Source: Stenotrophomonas sp. Ste86
GTDB taxonomy: Bacteria; Pseudomonadota; Gammaproteobacteria; Xanthomonadales; Xanthomonadaceae
Reading direction: 5' to 3'
NCBI RefSeq assembly: GCF_024519465.1
Contig: NZ_JALJRW010000002.1
Span: forward strand, 281,878-331,970
DNA: 50,093 nucleotides
A program made the position numbers and the translations under genes. Below, piece after piece: positions 1-9,660 of the stretch; within the stretch, counting starts at the first letter, position 1; every line of letters starts with the position of its first letter. The notes beneath the pieces were generated by a model. It saw only the letters and a program-made list of their open reading frames with translations, was not told the DNA's origin and searched no databases.

Positions 1-1728
1 CTCGCCGGCGCGCGCCGCTTCCACTGCCGCGTTGAGCGCCAGGATGTTGGTCTGGAAGGCGATGCCGTCAATGACGGAGATGATCTCGGCGATGCGCCTG
101 GAGCTGGTTTCGATCGCGCTCATGGTCGTCACCACCTGGCCGACCACCTCACCGCCCTGCGAGGCCACGCTGTGCGCGCCGATGGCCAGCTGGTTGGCCT
201 GGCGGGCGTGCTCGGCGTTCTGGCGCACGGTGGAGGTCAGTTCCTCCATCGAGGCGGCGGTCTCTTCCAGGTTGGCGGCCTGCTGCTCGGTCCGACGCGA
301 CAGGTCGCTGTTGCCGCTGGCGATCTCCCCGGCGGCCTGGGTGATGCTGCCGGCCGCGCCCTGGATCTGGCCGACGATCTGGGTGAGCTGGGCGACGGTG
401 GCGTTGGCGTCGTCGCGCATGCTGGCGAACACGCCCTGGAAGTCGCCGTGCATGCGCACGGTGAGGTCACCTTCGGCGATGCCCGACAGCAGCTGCGAGA
501 GCTTGCCGAGGTTGTCGTCGCTGACCTGCATCATCGCGTTGAGGTTGCCGATCATCAGGCGGAAGTCGTGATCGAAGCGGGTGGCATCGCCGCGCTGGCT
601 GAAGTCGCCGGCAGCGGCAGCGCCGGCCAGGCGCTTGATCTCGTCGTTGATGCTGCCCAGGTTGCGCTTGACGGTATCGACGGTGGCGGTGATTTCCGCC
701 TTCTCGCCCGGGTAGCGGGCGATGTCGGCGTGCAGGTCGCCCACGGCGTAGCGCTGCACCACCTGCAGGACGTCGTCCATGGTCTGCACGTGCGCGCCGA
801 CCAGCGCGTTGGTTTCATGCACCATCAGGCCGTATTCGCCGGGGAAGGCGCTTTCGTCCATACGGAAGCGGGTCTGGCCGGCCTCGTGCTGGCTGGCCAT
901 GTCGCGCTGGCCGCTGATGACCGCGTGCAGCTGTTTCTGCATCCGGCCCATGCTTTCGAGCAGGCGGCCGGGTTCGTCGTGGGCCTGGGCGCCGATGCGG
1001 CTGTCCAGCTTGCCGGCGGCGATGCTCTCGGCCACGTGGGTGGCCTGGCGCAGGGGCAGGGTGATGCGGTTGCCGATGAGCCAGCTCAGCGCCAGCACGA
1101 TCAGAACCACGACGCCGCCGCTGACGGTCATGATGGCGGTGAAGACCAAGGCCTGCTTCTGCACGTCTTCCATGTAGACGCCGCTGCTGATCACCCACTG
1201 CCACGGCTTGTACAGGCCTGCGTAGGAGGACTTGTCATAGAGCCCGTCGGCGCCGGCCTTGGCCCACTTGTAGGAGATCACGCCGCCGCCCTGGCCTGCG
1301 ACCTGGACCAGGTCATGGAACAGCCGCACGCCGTCTTCGGAGCGGAAGTCCTTCATGTCCTTGCCGATCAGGTCCTTGCGGAACGGATGCATGAGCACGT
1401 GGTAGCCGGTGTCGTAGACGCTGTAGTAGTAGGCATCGTTGTCGGCGCGCATGCGCTCGATGGCTTCCAGCGCGGCCTTCTTCGCTGCCGCGTCATCCAG
1501 CTCGCCGGTTTCGGCCAGGCGGTGGTAATGGTCCAGGATGCCGTAGGTCAGTTCGACCTGGATCTTCAGGCTGTCCTTGCGGGTGTCGGTGAGGTCCAGG
1601 TACTGCATGCGGGCAGCGATCACGGCCAGGGCGATCACGCCGACGGCAATCAATGCGGTAAGCAGGTTGAGCTTGCGCCTGACGGACAGGTTGGAGAAAT
1701 ACTGGTTCCAGCGGCTGATCAGATTCAT
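1..1728 (-). CDS. Methyl-accepting chemotaxis protein with single Cache sensor (C-terminus cut by window edge)
   Basis: Transmembrane chemoreceptor that would pass ligand signals to CheA/CheW. The frame stays open from an ATG at 1728 to the window edge, giving 576 codons. It begins [10 protein letters not shown], followed by a first membrane segment around residues 20-40. The periplasmic part carries sCache_2-type sequence (DAYYYSVYD, then [10 protein letters not shown], then GKDMKDF). A second membrane segment ([14 protein letters not shown]) and a HAMP region follow. The visible end reaches the hairpin-tip region of the signalling domain and stops at EAARAGE, so the last part of the gene and any C-terminal tail lie outside the window. 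A FliA-type promoter sits 44 bases upstream. Its signalling-domain DNA is almost identical to that of the two chemoreceptor genes that follow. The ligand cannot be read; single Cache domains often bind small organic acids. Confidence 0.93.
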   Translation of the reverse strand, partial: MNLISRWNQYFSNLSVRRKLNLLTALIAVGVIALAVIAARMQYLDLTDTRKDSLKIQVELTYGILDHYHRLAETGELDDAAAKKAALEAIERMRADNDAYYYSVYDTGYHVLMHPFRKDLIGKDMKDFRSEDGVRLFHDLVQVAGQGGGVISYKWAKAGADGLYDKSSYAGLYKPWQWVISSGVYMEDVQKQALVFTAIMTVSGGVVVLIVLALSWLIGNRITLPLRQATHVAESIAAGKLDSRIGAQAHDEPGRLLESMGRMQKQLHAVISGQRDMASQHEAGQTRFRMDESAFPGEYGLMVHETNALVGAHVQTMDDVLQVVQRYAVGDLHADIARYPGEKAEITATVDTVKRNLGSINDEIKRLAGAAAAGDFSQRGDATRFDHDFRLMIGNLNAMMQVSDDNLGKLSQLLSGIAEGDLTVRMHGDFQGVFASMRDDANATVAQLTQIVGQIQGAAGSITQAAGEIASGNSDLSRRTEQQAANLEETAASMEELTSTVRQNAEHARQANQLAIGAHSVASQGGEVVGQVVTTMSAIETSSRRIAEIISVIDGIAFQTNILALNAAVEAARAGE

Positions 1729-1771
1729 GTGCAGGGCGTCTTGGGTCGACAATCGTGTCGAGGCAATGCTG

Positions 1772-1798
1772 TTATCGGCCGGGGAGCGCGCTGATTGA
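1772..1798 (-). promoter_or_regulatory. FliA (sigma-28) promoter of the Cache chemoreceptor
   Basis: On the minus strand it reads TCAATCAG, an 11-base spacer, then GCCGATAA. The -10 element is a perfect match to the enterobacterial FliA consensus, the spacing is exact, and the -35 element keeps T-AA. It lies 44 bases upstream of the start codon. Confidence 0.65.
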
Positions 1799-1842
1799 GG
1801 TGCAGTGACTGAGCGTATTCAGATTGAAGTGGGTGGCGCGTG

Positions 1843-2003
1843 GTAGAGCCACCCCATGGGTGGCTGCGAACGGTGCCCGGAAGGAAGAGCAGCCACGCAT
1901 GGCGTGGCTCTACCCGGTGTGTGGGTTGCGTTGGTAGAGCCACCCCACGGGTGGCTGCGTGCGGCGCCCGGAGGAAGAGCAGCCACGCATGGCGTGGCGC
2001 TAC
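1843..2003. repeat. Four SMAG palindromes in two inverted pairs
   Basis: Copies lie at 1843-1867 (+), 1889-1913 (-), 1934-1958 (+) and 1979-2003 (-). Each is about 25 bases, starts with GTAG and folds into a GAGCCAC/GTGGCT-type hairpin. Inverted pairs of GTAG-headed palindromes between genes are typical of Stenotrophomonas SMAG repeats, which are REP-like elements. They fill most of the gap between the two chemoreceptor genes. Confidence 0.85.
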
Positions 2004-2015
2004 CTGGGGGTCAAC

Positions 2016-2042
2016 AAAAAGGCCCCGATGGGTATCGGGGCC
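2016..2042 (-). terminator. Intrinsic terminator after the PAS chemoreceptor gene
   Basis: A perfect 9-bp stem (2021-2029 with 2034-2042) and a 4-base loop are followed on the minus strand by five T residues. It lies about 35 bases past the stop codon at 2077. Confidence 0.85.
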
Positions 2043-2076
2043 TTCTGCCGTGCCGGTTTACAGTCCGCTGGCGGCC

Positions 2077-4446
2077 TTAGAACTCCTGCCAGTCGCCGTC
2101 GGCCAGTTCGGTGGCAACCGGGCGGGCGGCAGGGCGGCGGGCCGGTGCCGGTGCGGCGGCAACTTGGCGCACCGGGGCGCGCGAGGCTGGCGGGGCGAAC
2201 GCCACCGGTGCCACCACGTCCTGCGCGTCGAGGGTGAAGATCGACACCGCATCGCTGAGGTGGCCGGCCTGCTCTTCCATCGAGCGGGCGGCGGCAGTGG
2301 CTTCTTCCACCAGCGCGGCGTTCTGCTGGGTGGTTTCATCCATCTGCACGACGGTCTGGTTGACCTGCTCGATGCCGGCGGACTGTTCCTGCGAGGCTGC
2401 GGAGATCTCGGCCATGATGTCGGTCACGCGCTGCACCGAGGCAACGATTTCGCCCATGGTCGCGCCGGCCTTGTGCACCAGCGCCGAGCCGTCGTTGACC
2501 TTGCCGACCGAGTCGTCGATGAGGCCCTTGATCTCCTTGGCGGCACCGGCCGAACGCTGGGCCAGGGTGCGCACTTCGGAGGCGACCACCGCAAAGCCGC
2601 GGCCCTGTTCGCCGGCGCGCGCCGCTTCCACTGCCGCGTTGAGCGCCAGGATGTTGGTCTGGAAGGCGATGCCGTCGATGACCGAGATGATCTCGGCGAT
2701 CTTCTTGGACGAGGTCTGGATCGCGCTCATGGTGGTGACCACCTGGCCGACCACGTCACCGCCCTGGCTGGCAACGGTGTGCGCGCCGATGGCCAGCTGG
2801 TTGGCCTGGCGGGCATGCTCGGCGTTCTGCCGCACGGTGGAGGTGAGCTCCTCCATCGAGGCGGCGGTTTCTTCCAGGTTGGCGGCCTGCTGCTCGGTGC
2901 GGCGGGAGAGGTCGCTGTTGCCGGTGGCGATCTCGCTGGCGGCCGAGCTGATGGCCTGGCTGGAGTGCTTGATCCTGGTAACGATGCCGCTGAGCTGTTC
3001 GGCGGTGGCGTTGGCATCGTCGCGCATGGTGGCGAACACGCCCTGGAAATCGCCGTGCATGCGCACGGTCAGGTCGCCCTGCGACAGCGCGGTGAGCAGG
3101 CCGGAGATCTGTTCGATGCTGGCCGCGTTGGCGTCCAGCAGGCCGTTGATCTGCTGTGCCAGCTGCAGGAAGAAGCCTTCCTTGCCTTCGGCGACGATGC
3201 GGCCGGACAGGTCGCCGGCAGCGGCCTGGGCGATCACGCGTGCCACTTCGGCCTCGACCAGCGCTTCGGGGGTACGGTCACGCCATTCCACGACGTGGCC
3301 GACGCTCTCGCCTTCTTCGTTGCGGATGGTCGAGACCACCTGGGCGAACTGGGCATCACCGAACTGCATCGCGCGACGGGCCACGCCATGCTGCTTGAGG
3401 TTGGCCAGCAGGCTGGCATCCATTTCGCCGCGATGCTCCAGCACGGTGAGCGGACGACCGACCAGCGAGGCGCCCGCGTCGAACTCGGGCAGGTGCTTGC
3501 GCAGCTCGTCCTGGTACTGGGACAGGCTCTGCTCCAGGGCGCGGTTGGCGTAGACGATGTTGAGCTGGTTGTCGGTCAGGTACACGCCGGTGGAGCTGTA
3601 ATCCAGCGCGGTGCGGATACGCAGGTTCTCGCGGGCGATGGCCTGGTCGGTCTCGGTGCGCTCGCGCAGGTCGCGCTGCATGCGCTGCATGGCCTGCATC
3701 AGGTCACCGACTTCATCCTTGCGGCTGACGTCGATGTGGCCATCGAGCTTGCCGCTGGCGACATCGTTGGCCACCGACACGGCGCCGCGCATGCTGCCCA
3801 CCAGCGAACGGGCGAACAGGAACACCAGCACCAGGCCCAGGCCGGCGCCGCCGAGCAGGGCGATGACGGTCAGGGTGGCAGAGGCGGCGTAGGTGGACTC
3901 GGCTTCCTCGCGCGAGGCGCGGGCCAGCCGGTTGTCTTCGGCGATCAGTGCTTCGAGCGCGGACGAGGCCTTCTGGTGCTTGCTGCGGGTCTCGCCGACG
4001 AAGGTGTCGATGGCATCGTCGGGCAGGTCCAGCTCCAGCATTTCGCTGACCGCATCGTAGGAAACCAGCGAGTCTTTCCAATCCTTGGCGAAGGTGTCAA
4101 ACAGCTTCTTCTGCTGGGGATTGTCGATCAGTTCGGGGTATTTCTTGATGGCCAGGTCGATCTTGCCGCGCAGGTCGGCGGCACGGGTCTTGGCTTCGGC
4201 CTTGACGTCTGCGCTGGCGCGGATGAGGCCCTGGTAGGCCGAGTTGCGGTATTCGCCGACCATGCCGCGGATTTCACCGGCAGTACGGATGCTTTCCATC
4301 CGGTGGCCCGCCAGTTCGGTGGTGACGTTGTTGAGTGAGTACAAGCCACGATAGGCCACGATGCCCTGCAGCAGCATCACCAGCAGGAGGACGCCGAAAG
4401 TCAGCATCAACTTCGGCATCAGTTTGAGGTTGTTGATCCAGGGCAT
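2077..4446 (-). CDS. Methyl-accepting chemotaxis protein with PAS domain and CheR-tether tail
   Basis: Chemoreceptor of 789 residues. I place the start at the ATG at 4446 (MPWINNLKL), because the frame upstream adds 20 residues that do not look like a chemoreceptor N-terminus. Membrane segments lie near residues 10-30 and 205-225 around a periplasmic helical region. HAMP sequence follows, then a PAS-like region around 285-400 ([22 protein letters not shown]), further HAMP-like sequence, and a full signalling domain with the conserved [16 protein letters not shown] tip. The protein ends GDWQEF, matching the xWxxF pentapeptide that tethers CheR/CheB in other bacteria. No clear FliA promoter is seen directly upstream. 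Only a 9-bp stem-loop (4503-4526) lies between it and the secreted-protein gene at 4543, so read-through from the promoter at 5002-5028 is possible. A possible redox or energy-taxis role is inferred from the PAS domain only. Confidence 0.94.
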   Translation of the reverse strand: MPWINNLKLMPKLMLTFGVLLLVMLLQGIVAYRGLYSLNNVTTELAGHRMESIRTAGEIRGMVGEYRNSAYQGLIRASADVKAEAKTRAADLRGKIDLAIKKYPELIDNPQQKKLFDTFAKDWKDSLVSYDAVSEMLELDLPDDAIDTFVGETRSKHQKASSALEALIAEDNRLARASREEAESTYAASATLTVIALLGGAGLGLVLVFLFARSLVGSMRGAVSVANDVASGKLDGHIDVSRKDEVGDLMQAMQRMQRDLRERTETDQAIARENLRIRTALDYSSTGVYLTDNQLNIVYANRALEQSLSQYQDELRKHLPEFDAGASLVGRPLTVLEHRGEMDASLLANLKQHGVARRAMQFGDAQFAQVVSTIRNEEGESVGHVVEWRDRTPEALVEAEVARVIAQAAAGDLSGRIVAEGKEGFFLQLAQQINGLLDANAASIEQISGLLTALSQGDLTVRMHGDFQGVFATMRDDANATAEQLSGIVTRIKHSSQAISSAASEIATGNSDLSRRTEQQAANLEETAASMEELTSTVRQNAEHARQANQLAIGAHTVASQGGDVVGQVVTTMSAIQTSSKKIAEIISVIDGIAFQTNILALNAAVEAARAGEQGRGFAVVASEVRTLAQRSAGAAKEIKGLIDDSVGKVNDGSALVHKAGATMGEIVASVQRVTDIMAEISAASQEQSAGIEQVNQTVVQMDETTQQNAALVEEATAAARSMEEQAGHLSDAVSIFTLDAQDVVAPVAFAPPASRAPVRQVAAAPAPARRPAARPVATELADGDWQEF

Positions 4447-4542
4447 GGGCGGTGCGATCTCCAAGGGCAAACGCGTCCGGGCATCGTGCCCGGTTGCAGC
4501 GACCACGCCGGACGGTGCCGGCGTGGCATGGCGTACAGCGGA

Positions 4543-4926
4543 TTACTTGATGTTGGCGAGCTTGAGGCCGGCCGGCGAGCTGACTTCGATTTCAGCGCGC
4601 GATGCGTCACGGGCGATCTTGCCGATCACGCAGACGGTTTTGCCTTCCAGGCTTTCCAGCGGGAAGCTGAACTTGCCTCGGTTGGCGCCGGCGATGCGGG
4701 CCGAGAAGGTGTGGCGCGGGAAGGCGCCGCCCATGTACAGGAAGGTCGGCTGGCCTTCGGAACCTTCGGCGTAGCGGGCCTTTTCGACCTTGCCGCAGAC
4801 CATGCCGTCCTTGCCGACCGAGCGCGGTGCCATCTCCGGCGGGATCATTTCAGCCGACTGGGCGAAAGCGGACGAGGCGGAGGTGGCGAGAACGGCAACC
4901 GAGAACAGCGCAAGCAGGGACTTCAT
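4543..4926 (-). CDS. Small secreted protein, possible OB-fold
   Basis: Encodes 127 residues with a clear Sec signal peptide, cleavage likely after AFA at residue 22. The mature part alternates beta-rich stretches (MVCGKVEKARY, PTFLYMGGAFP, KTVCVIGKI). These resemble OB-fold domains found in some nuclease-like or nucleic-acid-binding proteins, but I see no catalytic motif. I cannot name a function. It lies between cheW and a chemoreceptor gene, and a FliA-like promoter starts 76 bases upstream, suggesting expression with the late motility genes. Two cysteines remain in the mature protein (VCG, VCV) and could form a disulfide in the periplasm. Confidence 0.8.
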   Translation of the reverse strand: MKSLLALFSVAVLATSASSAFAQSAEMIPPEMAPRSVGKDGMVCGKVEKARYAEGSEGQPTFLYMGGAFPRHTFSARIAGANRGKFSFPLESLEGKTVCVIGKIARDASRAEIEVSSPAGLKLANIK

Positions 4927-5001
4927 CGGGAAAAATCTCCGGGGAAAATGGACGAATTGGCCCGGCCTTGGGCAGCCCTACACAGCCGGGTCCTGAAGCA
5001 G

Positions 5002-5028
5002 CTATCGGCCGTCCTGGACGGAACTGAA
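5002..5028 (-). promoter_or_regulatory. Candidate FliA promoter upstream of the secreted-protein gene
   Basis: The minus strand reads TTCAGTTC, 11 bases, then GCCGATAG. Seven of eight -10 positions and five of eight -35 positions fit the FliA consensus with exact spacing. It is weaker than the cheW site. Confidence 0.45.
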
Positions 5029-5077
5029 GAACTTTTTTCACCCCGCGTCCACGCGGTGGTGAGCGGAACGGGCACGA

Positions 5078-5569
5078 TCAGGCAGCAGCGTCTTCGACGT
5101 GGCTGGGCTGGCCCATGTCGGCGCTGTCGAGCAGGGTTTCGATATCCAGCAGGATCAGCATGCGATCGTCCTGGGTGCCGATGCCGGAAATGAAGCGGGT
5201 ATCGACGGCGGCGCCAAACTCGGGGGTGGGGCGGATCTGGTCGGCGCTGAGCGGGATGACGTCGGAGACGCTGTCCACGACGATGCCGACCACGCGGTCT
5301 TCGACGTTGAGCACGATCATGACGGTGAAGGCATCGTAGGTGGCCTTTTCCAGGCGCAGCTTCAGGCGCAGGTCGATGACCGGGACGATGGTGCCGCGCA
5401 GGTTGATGACGCCCTTGATGTAATCCGGTGCGTCGGGAACGCGGGTGACCGAGTCGTAGCCGCGGATTTCCTGCACCTTGAGGATATCCACGCCGTAGTG
5501 CTCGGCGCCGAGGGTGAAGCTGAGGTACTCACCACCGCTGCTGGCGGCATTTAGGTTGCTGTCGTTCAT
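5078..5569 (-). CDS. cheW: Chemotaxis coupling protein CheW
   Basis: A 163-residue adaptor that links chemoreceptors to the CheA kinase in the cytoplasmic array. It is almost entirely one CheW domain: GEYLSFTLGAEHYGVDILKVQEI at the start of the fold (only part quoted here matters: YLSFTLG and VDILKVQEI), then GVINLRGTIVPVIDLR, the usual CheW core signature. The start is placed at the ATG at 5569 (MNDSNLN). The longer open frame adds 84 residues that would run through the promoter and lack CheW-like sequence. It stands alone, with its own FliA promoter 53 bases upstream. It is probably the main CheW for the chemoreceptors on either side. Confidence 0.95.
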   Translation of the reverse strand: MNDSNLNAASSGGEYLSFTLGAEHYGVDILKVQEIRGYDSVTRVPDAPDYIKGVINLRGTIVPVIDLRLKLRLEKATYDAFTVMIVLNVEDRVVGIVVDSVSDVIPLSADQIRPTPEFGAAVDTRFISGIGTQDDRMLILLDIETLLDSADMGQPSHVEDAAA

Positions 5570-5621
5570 CGAAGGAATCCTGGGTCGGGCGTGGCGGTAG
5601 AAAAACCGGGCGTCACGCTGG

Positions 5622-5648
5622 ATATCGGCCTGGATGGGGGCGACTTTA
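5622..5648 (-). promoter_or_regulatory. FliA (sigma-28) promoter of cheW
   Basis: The minus strand reads TAAAGTCG, 11 bases, then GCCGATAT. It matches six of eight -35 and seven of eight -10 consensus positions with exact spacing, and ends 53 bases before the cheW start. It is among the best FliA matches in the window. Confidence 0.8.
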
Positions 5649-5756
5649 GAGGGGGTGTGGCGAGCGAGGTCCAGCGATTCGCTGCTGACGCGCGGCGCCC
5701 GCCCTGACACCTTGCCGCGACCGGATGGGAGAAGCCGCCCCGATGATTGGGGGAGG

Positions 5757-5780
5757 GTAGTGCCGAGCCATGCTCGGCAC
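5757..5780 (+). repeat. SMAG-type palindrome
   Basis: A GTAG-headed 24-base element with a TGCCGAG/CTCGGCA stem and a CCATG loop. It lies in the gap between cheW and the ycgR-like gene. Confidence 0.75.
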
Positions 5781-5847
5781 CTCAACCAAACCCCCCATCC
5801 GCCGCGTGCTCTTGATCTCAACGCGGCGAAAGCGATCTCTCGAAGGC

Positions 5848-6026
5848 CGGTACGGGTGGGTTGGCGGGACCGTCATGCGCCATGGATGGCGTATGCGAGC
5901 TTACAGGGGTGAAGGCGCATTGCTTGCGAGGCACTGCCTCGCATACGACTGAACGGACAGCCGCCAGCGGCTGGACCGGGCCGCGGAGCGGGACTTGCAG
6001 CGTGTCCCGCCAACCCACCCGTACCG
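5848..6026. repeat. 179-bp element bounded by perfect 23-bp inverted repeats
   Basis: The arms at 5848-5870 and 6004-6026 are exact reverse complements over 23 bases. Nested inside are further perfect inverted pairs: 5890-5899 with 5938-5947, and 5925-5933 with 5935-5943. No protein-coding signal or clear flanking target duplication is visible. It could be a miniature inverted-repeat element or an extended structured RNA. With the SMAG at 5757 it accounts for most of the 529-base gap. Confidence 0.6.
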
Positions 6027-6098
6027 ACCCAGCGCGACACAATCGCACCGCTGCTTGGCCGTTGCCGTTGCCGTTGCCGCTGGCAAAAAACCAACCAC

Positions 6099-6878
6099 TC
6101 AACTCTCCCCGTTCTTGCGCGCACTGCGCTGCCGGTCGATGCGGAAGATATAGCGCTGGATCGCGCTGTCCCCACCGCGCGGCAGGTTGTCAAAGCGCAT
6201 CCCCACGCGCTTCATCTCCACCCCGTTGGGCAGCTTCACCGCCAGCTGGTTGCAGACGATCAACGACACCTCCAGCGGACCGCTGTCGGGCATGTCCAGC
6301 CGCGCCTGGTAGCGCTTCTGCATCGAAAACACATTGCAGTCCGGCGGCACCGTCACCGCCAGGCCACCGCCGCTGATGTCCACCACCCGCAGGTGCAGCG
6401 CCTCGCTGCGATCCTCGTTGACCGGAAAACGCACGTGCGGCGAATCGGTGATCGGCGTCTCCAGCCGGTACAGCTCACGCCGCTGCAGATGCACCAGCTC
6501 ACTGGGGAAGGCCACCCGGAAGGCCACATGGCCGCTGCCGCCGGTCCGTTCAAGATGATCCAGCCGGAACCGCACCATCACCCGGTCCAGCTGTGCAAAA
6601 CACAGCAGATGCCCGGCCTCTTCGGCCGCCCGGTTGGCGGGCTCGGACGGACTGCCGTCCAGCAATAGCCAATCCTCGTCCTCGTCCAGCTCCAGGATCG
6701 CCGTCGGGAAGGACTGGTCGCGGCCGCCCAGGTGCGCGTTGATCAGCGAACGCTGGTCGATCAGCGCCTGCAACAACTGGCGGATCTGCCGGGGATTGCG
6801 GACCAGGTAACGATCATCCGTGCCGTCATCGTGGGCGGCATGGGTTCCGTCGTGTGCGTCAAGGCTGCCTTCGGACAT
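6099..6878 (-). CDS. ycgR: YcgR-like PilZ flagellar brake protein
   Basis: A 259-residue cyclic-di-GMP effector. The N-terminal part (about 25-125) is YcgR-like and the C-terminal part is a PilZ domain. The PilZ signature is complete: RRELYR at 133-138 gives RxxxR, and DISGGG at 167-172 gives DxSxxG. In enterobacteria YcgR binds cyclic-di-GMP and slows the motor through the rotor/stator interface; the same role is likely here. The gene stands alone with a perfect FliA -10 box about 60 bases upstream, as ycgR is FliA-dependent in Escherichia coli. A histidine/aspartate-rich stretch opens the protein (residues 8-22), so a slightly later start is possible. Confidence 0.9.
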   Translation of the reverse strand: MSEGSLDAHDGTHAAHDDGTDDRYLVRNPRQIRQLLQALIDQRSLINAHLGGRDQSFPTAILELDEDEDWLLLDGSPSEPANRAAEEAGHLLCFAQLDRVMVRFRLDHLERTGGSGHVAFRVAFPSELVHLQRRELYRLETPITDSPHVRFPVNEDRSEALHLRVVDISGGGLAVTVPPDCNVFSMQKRYQARLDMPDSGPLEVSLIVCNQLAVKLPNGVEMKRVGMRFDNLPRGGDSAIQRYIFRIDRQRSARKNGES

Positions 6879-6935
6879 GGACTCTTGCTGTGTTGGGCGG
6901 GCGCCGTCGGCGAAGATTGCCGGGGCTCTGTCCGT

Positions 6936-6962
6936 TTATCGGCAGTAGTTCACGTTTATGTA
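6936..6962 (-). promoter_or_regulatory. Candidate FliA promoter of the ycgR-like gene
   Basis: The -10 box GCCGATAA (6936-6943) is a perfect match. At the standard spacing the -35 reads TACATAAA, which keeps TA-A, and a TAAA also sits four bases closer. It ends 58 bases before the start codon. Confidence 0.6.
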
Positions 6963-7041
6963 GGGGGAATTGTGAGCGGTCCGACTGCGCTGTCCGGCCA
7001 GGGCGGCATCAGTCGCACCGTGACGCGGTATGTCGGCGTGC

Positions 7042-7074
7042 AAAACGACGACACCCCGCCGGAGCGGGGTGTCG
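7042..7074 (-). terminator. Intrinsic terminator after the 4HB chemoreceptor gene
   Basis: A strong stem (CGACACCCCGC paired with GCGGGGTGTCG, 7049-7074) is followed on the minus strand by GTCGTTTT. It lies about 30 bases past the stop at 7104. Confidence 0.8.
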
Positions 7075-7103
7075 TGGGCATCACGCAAACCAACGGCAGA
7101 CCA

Positions 7104-9344
7104 TCAGAACTCCTGCCAGTCGCCTTCGTTGGCCAGCACCGGCTCGCGTACCGCCGTGCGACGCACCGGGGCGGCTGCCTGGCGGGGGCGCGGTACGGCG
7201 GCGGCCGGGGCACGGGCGGCCACGACTGCCGCGCTGGCCGACGGCGCGGACTGGCCGTCCAGCTTGAACAGCGACACCGCGTCGGTGAGGTGGCCGGCCT
7301 GCTCTTCCATCGAGCGCGCGGCGGCGGTGGCTTCTTCGACCAGGGCCGCGTTCTGCTGGGTGGTCTCGTCCATCTGGGTGATGGTCTGGTTGACCTGTTC
7401 GATGCCCGCCGACTGCTCCTGCGAGGCCGCCGAAATCTCGGCCATGATGTCGGTCACCCGCTGCACCGAGGCGACGATCTCGCCCATCGTTTGGCCGGCC
7501 TGGTTGACCAGTGCCGAGCCCTCGGCGACCTTGCCGACCGATTCATCGATCAGGCCCTTGATCTCCTTGGCGGCGCTGGCCGAGCGCTGTGCCAGGGTGC
7601 GCACTTCCGAGGCCACCACGGCAAAGCCACGACCCTGTTCGCCGGCACGTGCCGCTTCCACCGCGGCGTTCAGCGCCAGGATGTTGGTCTGGAAGGCGAT
7701 GCCGTCGATGACGGTGATGATGTCGGCGATACGACGCGAGGACGCATCGATTTCATGCATGGTGCTGACCACGCGGCCGACCACTTCGCCACCCTGCGAG
7801 GCCACGCCATGCGCGCCGATCGCCAGCTGGTTGGCCTGACGGGCGTGCTCGGCGTTCTGGCGCACGGTGGAGGTGAGCTCCTCCATCGAGGCGGCGGTCT
7901 CTTCCAGGTTGGCGGCCTGCTGCTCGGTGCGACGCGACAGGTCGTTGTTGCCCGAGGCGATCTCGCCGGCCGCCGTGCTGATACTCGAGGAGGCCTGCTG
8001 GATGCGACCGACGATCTGGGTCAACTGGGCGACGGTGGAGTTCGCGTCGTCGCGCATGCTGGCGAACACGCCGTGGAACTGGCCCTGCATGCGTGCGGTC
8101 AGGTCGCCATTGGCAATCGCCTGCAGCAGGTGCGAGAGCTGGGACAGGTTGCCGTCGGCCACTTCCATCATGGTGTTGAGGTGTTCGATCATCACCCGGA
8201 AATCGTGATCGAAGCGCAGCGCATCGCCACGCTGGCTGAAATCGCCCGCGGCTGCCGCCTGGGCCAGCGACTGGATCTGGGTGTTGATCGCCAGCAGGCT
8301 GGCCTTGGCCGCGTCCATCGATTCGTGCAGGATCGCGCGGCTGCCCGGCAGGCGGCGCGCATTCTGCGACAGGTCGCCGGCCGCGTACTGGTTGAGTACG
8401 GCGATGGCGTCCTTGATCGCGTCCAGGTGGTCGAACACTACCGTGTTGGTGCCCACCGCCAGTTCGCCGTAGACGCCCGGGAAGTCCACCGGCATGCGGT
8501 GGGAGATGTCCGGGCCGGCGTGCATGGCCGACATCTGACGGGTTTCATCCGAGTAGCGGCGCAGCATGCTGGTCATCTCGCCGGTGGCCACCAGCATCTG
8601 CCCGACTTCATCGGTACTGGTGGCGCGGGTGCTGACGCTGAGATCGCCCCGGGCGACCGATTTGATGGCATGCACGGCCTGCGACAGCGGACGGGTGATC
8701 ACGCGCGAGATGACGAAGGCCAGGGCGGCGGCAACAAGTGACAGCAGCACCATGCAGGCGATGATCGCGGTCACGCTGGTGCGGTGGGTGGCGTTGGCCG
8801 CATCGATGCGGCCGGCCATGAGGCTGTTGCTGTATATGCCGAGCGCTTTGAGATCCTCGAACAGTTGGCGCCGCGCCGGACGCGATTTGTTGTCGGAGAT
8901 GTCGCGGGCGGCGGCGGCGTCGCCAGCGGCCACGGCAGCGCGCAGGTCGGTGTTGGCGCGGAAGTAGGCGTCGGTGTCGGTGGCGACCTTGGCATACAAC
9001 GCACGCTCGCGATCATTGGCCGGCAGTGCGGCATAGGCGGCCAGCTCATCGCGGACCAGCTTGGCCGAGTCGTCCATGCGCTTGTTGTAGTCGGCGATCT
9101 TGTCCGGCTGGTCGAGCATGCTGACCTGGGCCAGTTCGTAGGTGCGGAACTCCCCAAGCACCGCGCGCGCTTCGCCCAGGTGCTGAAGGGTTGGGATGTT
9201 GTTGCCGGCCATGGCGGCCAGTTCTGCATTGGCGCCGTTGAGGCGGACCAGGGCGAATACGCCCAGGATGACGGTCATCAGGGTCGTGAGCGTGAACCCC
9301 ACCGCCAGCTTTCGGGCGATGGGCAGATTGTGGAACCACTTCAT
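7104..9344 (-). CDS. Methyl-accepting chemotaxis protein with periplasmic four-helix-bundle sensor
   Basis: A 746-residue chemoreceptor. [13 protein letters not shown] and a membrane segment near residues 12-32 open a roughly 155-residue helical periplasmic domain of the four-helix-bundle type. The second membrane segment lies near 190-212, followed by HAMP and further HAMP-like repeats, then the signalling domain with the [13 protein letters not shown] tip and glutamate/glutamine methylation segments. The protein ends EGDWQEF, the same xWxxF tail as the PAS chemoreceptor. No PAS domain is present. It has its own FliA-like promoter about 110 bases upstream and its own terminator, so it is probably monocistronic. 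The ligand is unknown. Confidence 0.95.
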   Translation of the reverse strand: MKWFHNLPIARKLAVGFTLTTLMTVILGVFALVRLNGANAELAAMAGNNIPTLQHLGEARAVLGEFRTYELAQVSMLDQPDKIADYNKRMDDSAKLVRDELAAYAALPANDRERALYAKVATDTDAYFRANTDLRAAVAAGDAAAARDISDNKSRPARRQLFEDLKALGIYSNSLMAGRIDAANATHRTSVTAIIACMVLLSLVAAALAFVISRVITRPLSQAVHAIKSVARGDLSVSTRATSTDEVGQMLVATGEMTSMLRRYSDETRQMSAMHAGPDISHRMPVDFPGVYGELAVGTNTVVFDHLDAIKDAIAVLNQYAAGDLSQNARRLPGSRAILHESMDAAKASLLAINTQIQSLAQAAAAGDFSQRGDALRFDHDFRVMIEHLNTMMEVADGNLSQLSHLLQAIANGDLTARMQGQFHGVFASMRDDANSTVAQLTQIVGRIQQASSSISTAAGEIASGNNDLSRRTEQQAANLEETAASMEELTSTVRQNAEHARQANQLAIGAHGVASQGGEVVGRVVSTMHEIDASSRRIADIITVIDGIAFQTNILALNAAVEAARAGEQGRGFAVVASEVRTLAQRSASAAKEIKGLIDESVGKVAEGSALVNQAGQTMGEIVASVQRVTDIMAEISAASQEQSAGIEQVNQTITQMDETTQQNAALVEEATAAARSMEEQAGHLTDAVSLFKLDGQSAPSASAAVVAARAPAAAVPRPRQAAAPVRRTAVREPVLANEGDWQEF

Positions 9345-9456
9345 GGTGTGAACTCCGGGCAGGGCGGTGGCGCACAGCCGTGGGGTGCTGGGCGAAAGGC
9401 GTTGCGAGTGCGGATGGGGCGGGGCCGCGTGACGATGGCGTCATCGCTCTCTCGGG

Positions 9457-9484
9457 ATAACGGCGCTGGGCGGTCCTAACTTGA
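9457..9484 (-). promoter_or_regulatory. FliA-like promoter of the 4HB chemoreceptor, variant -10
   Basis: The minus strand reads TCAAGTTA, 12 bases, then GCCGTTAT. The -35 fits six of eight positions; the -10 has TTAT in place of ATAA, and the spacer is one base longer than ideal. The same -10 variant occurs upstream of the STAS gene. Confidence 0.5.
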
Positions 9485-9660
9485 GTGTTCCATGTCACAT
9501 TTTTTCTGAAAGCGACCCACCGCAGATCCCGCCGCGTTGGTTGCAGAAGCAAGCAATGGCAAGGTTTCCGCTTGAGGCGCACACATTGCGCGTCAGTACG
9601 CCCGCGTATCGGGAAAGTTCGAGGTCACAGTTTTAAAAGGGGCGCGAATGCGGCCCATAA

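Noticed and set aside
5043..5056. Hairpin with an A/T run near 5035
   Set aside because: The run is A-rich on the transcribed side, so it does not fit an intrinsic terminator for the minus strand, and no plus-strand gene ends there.
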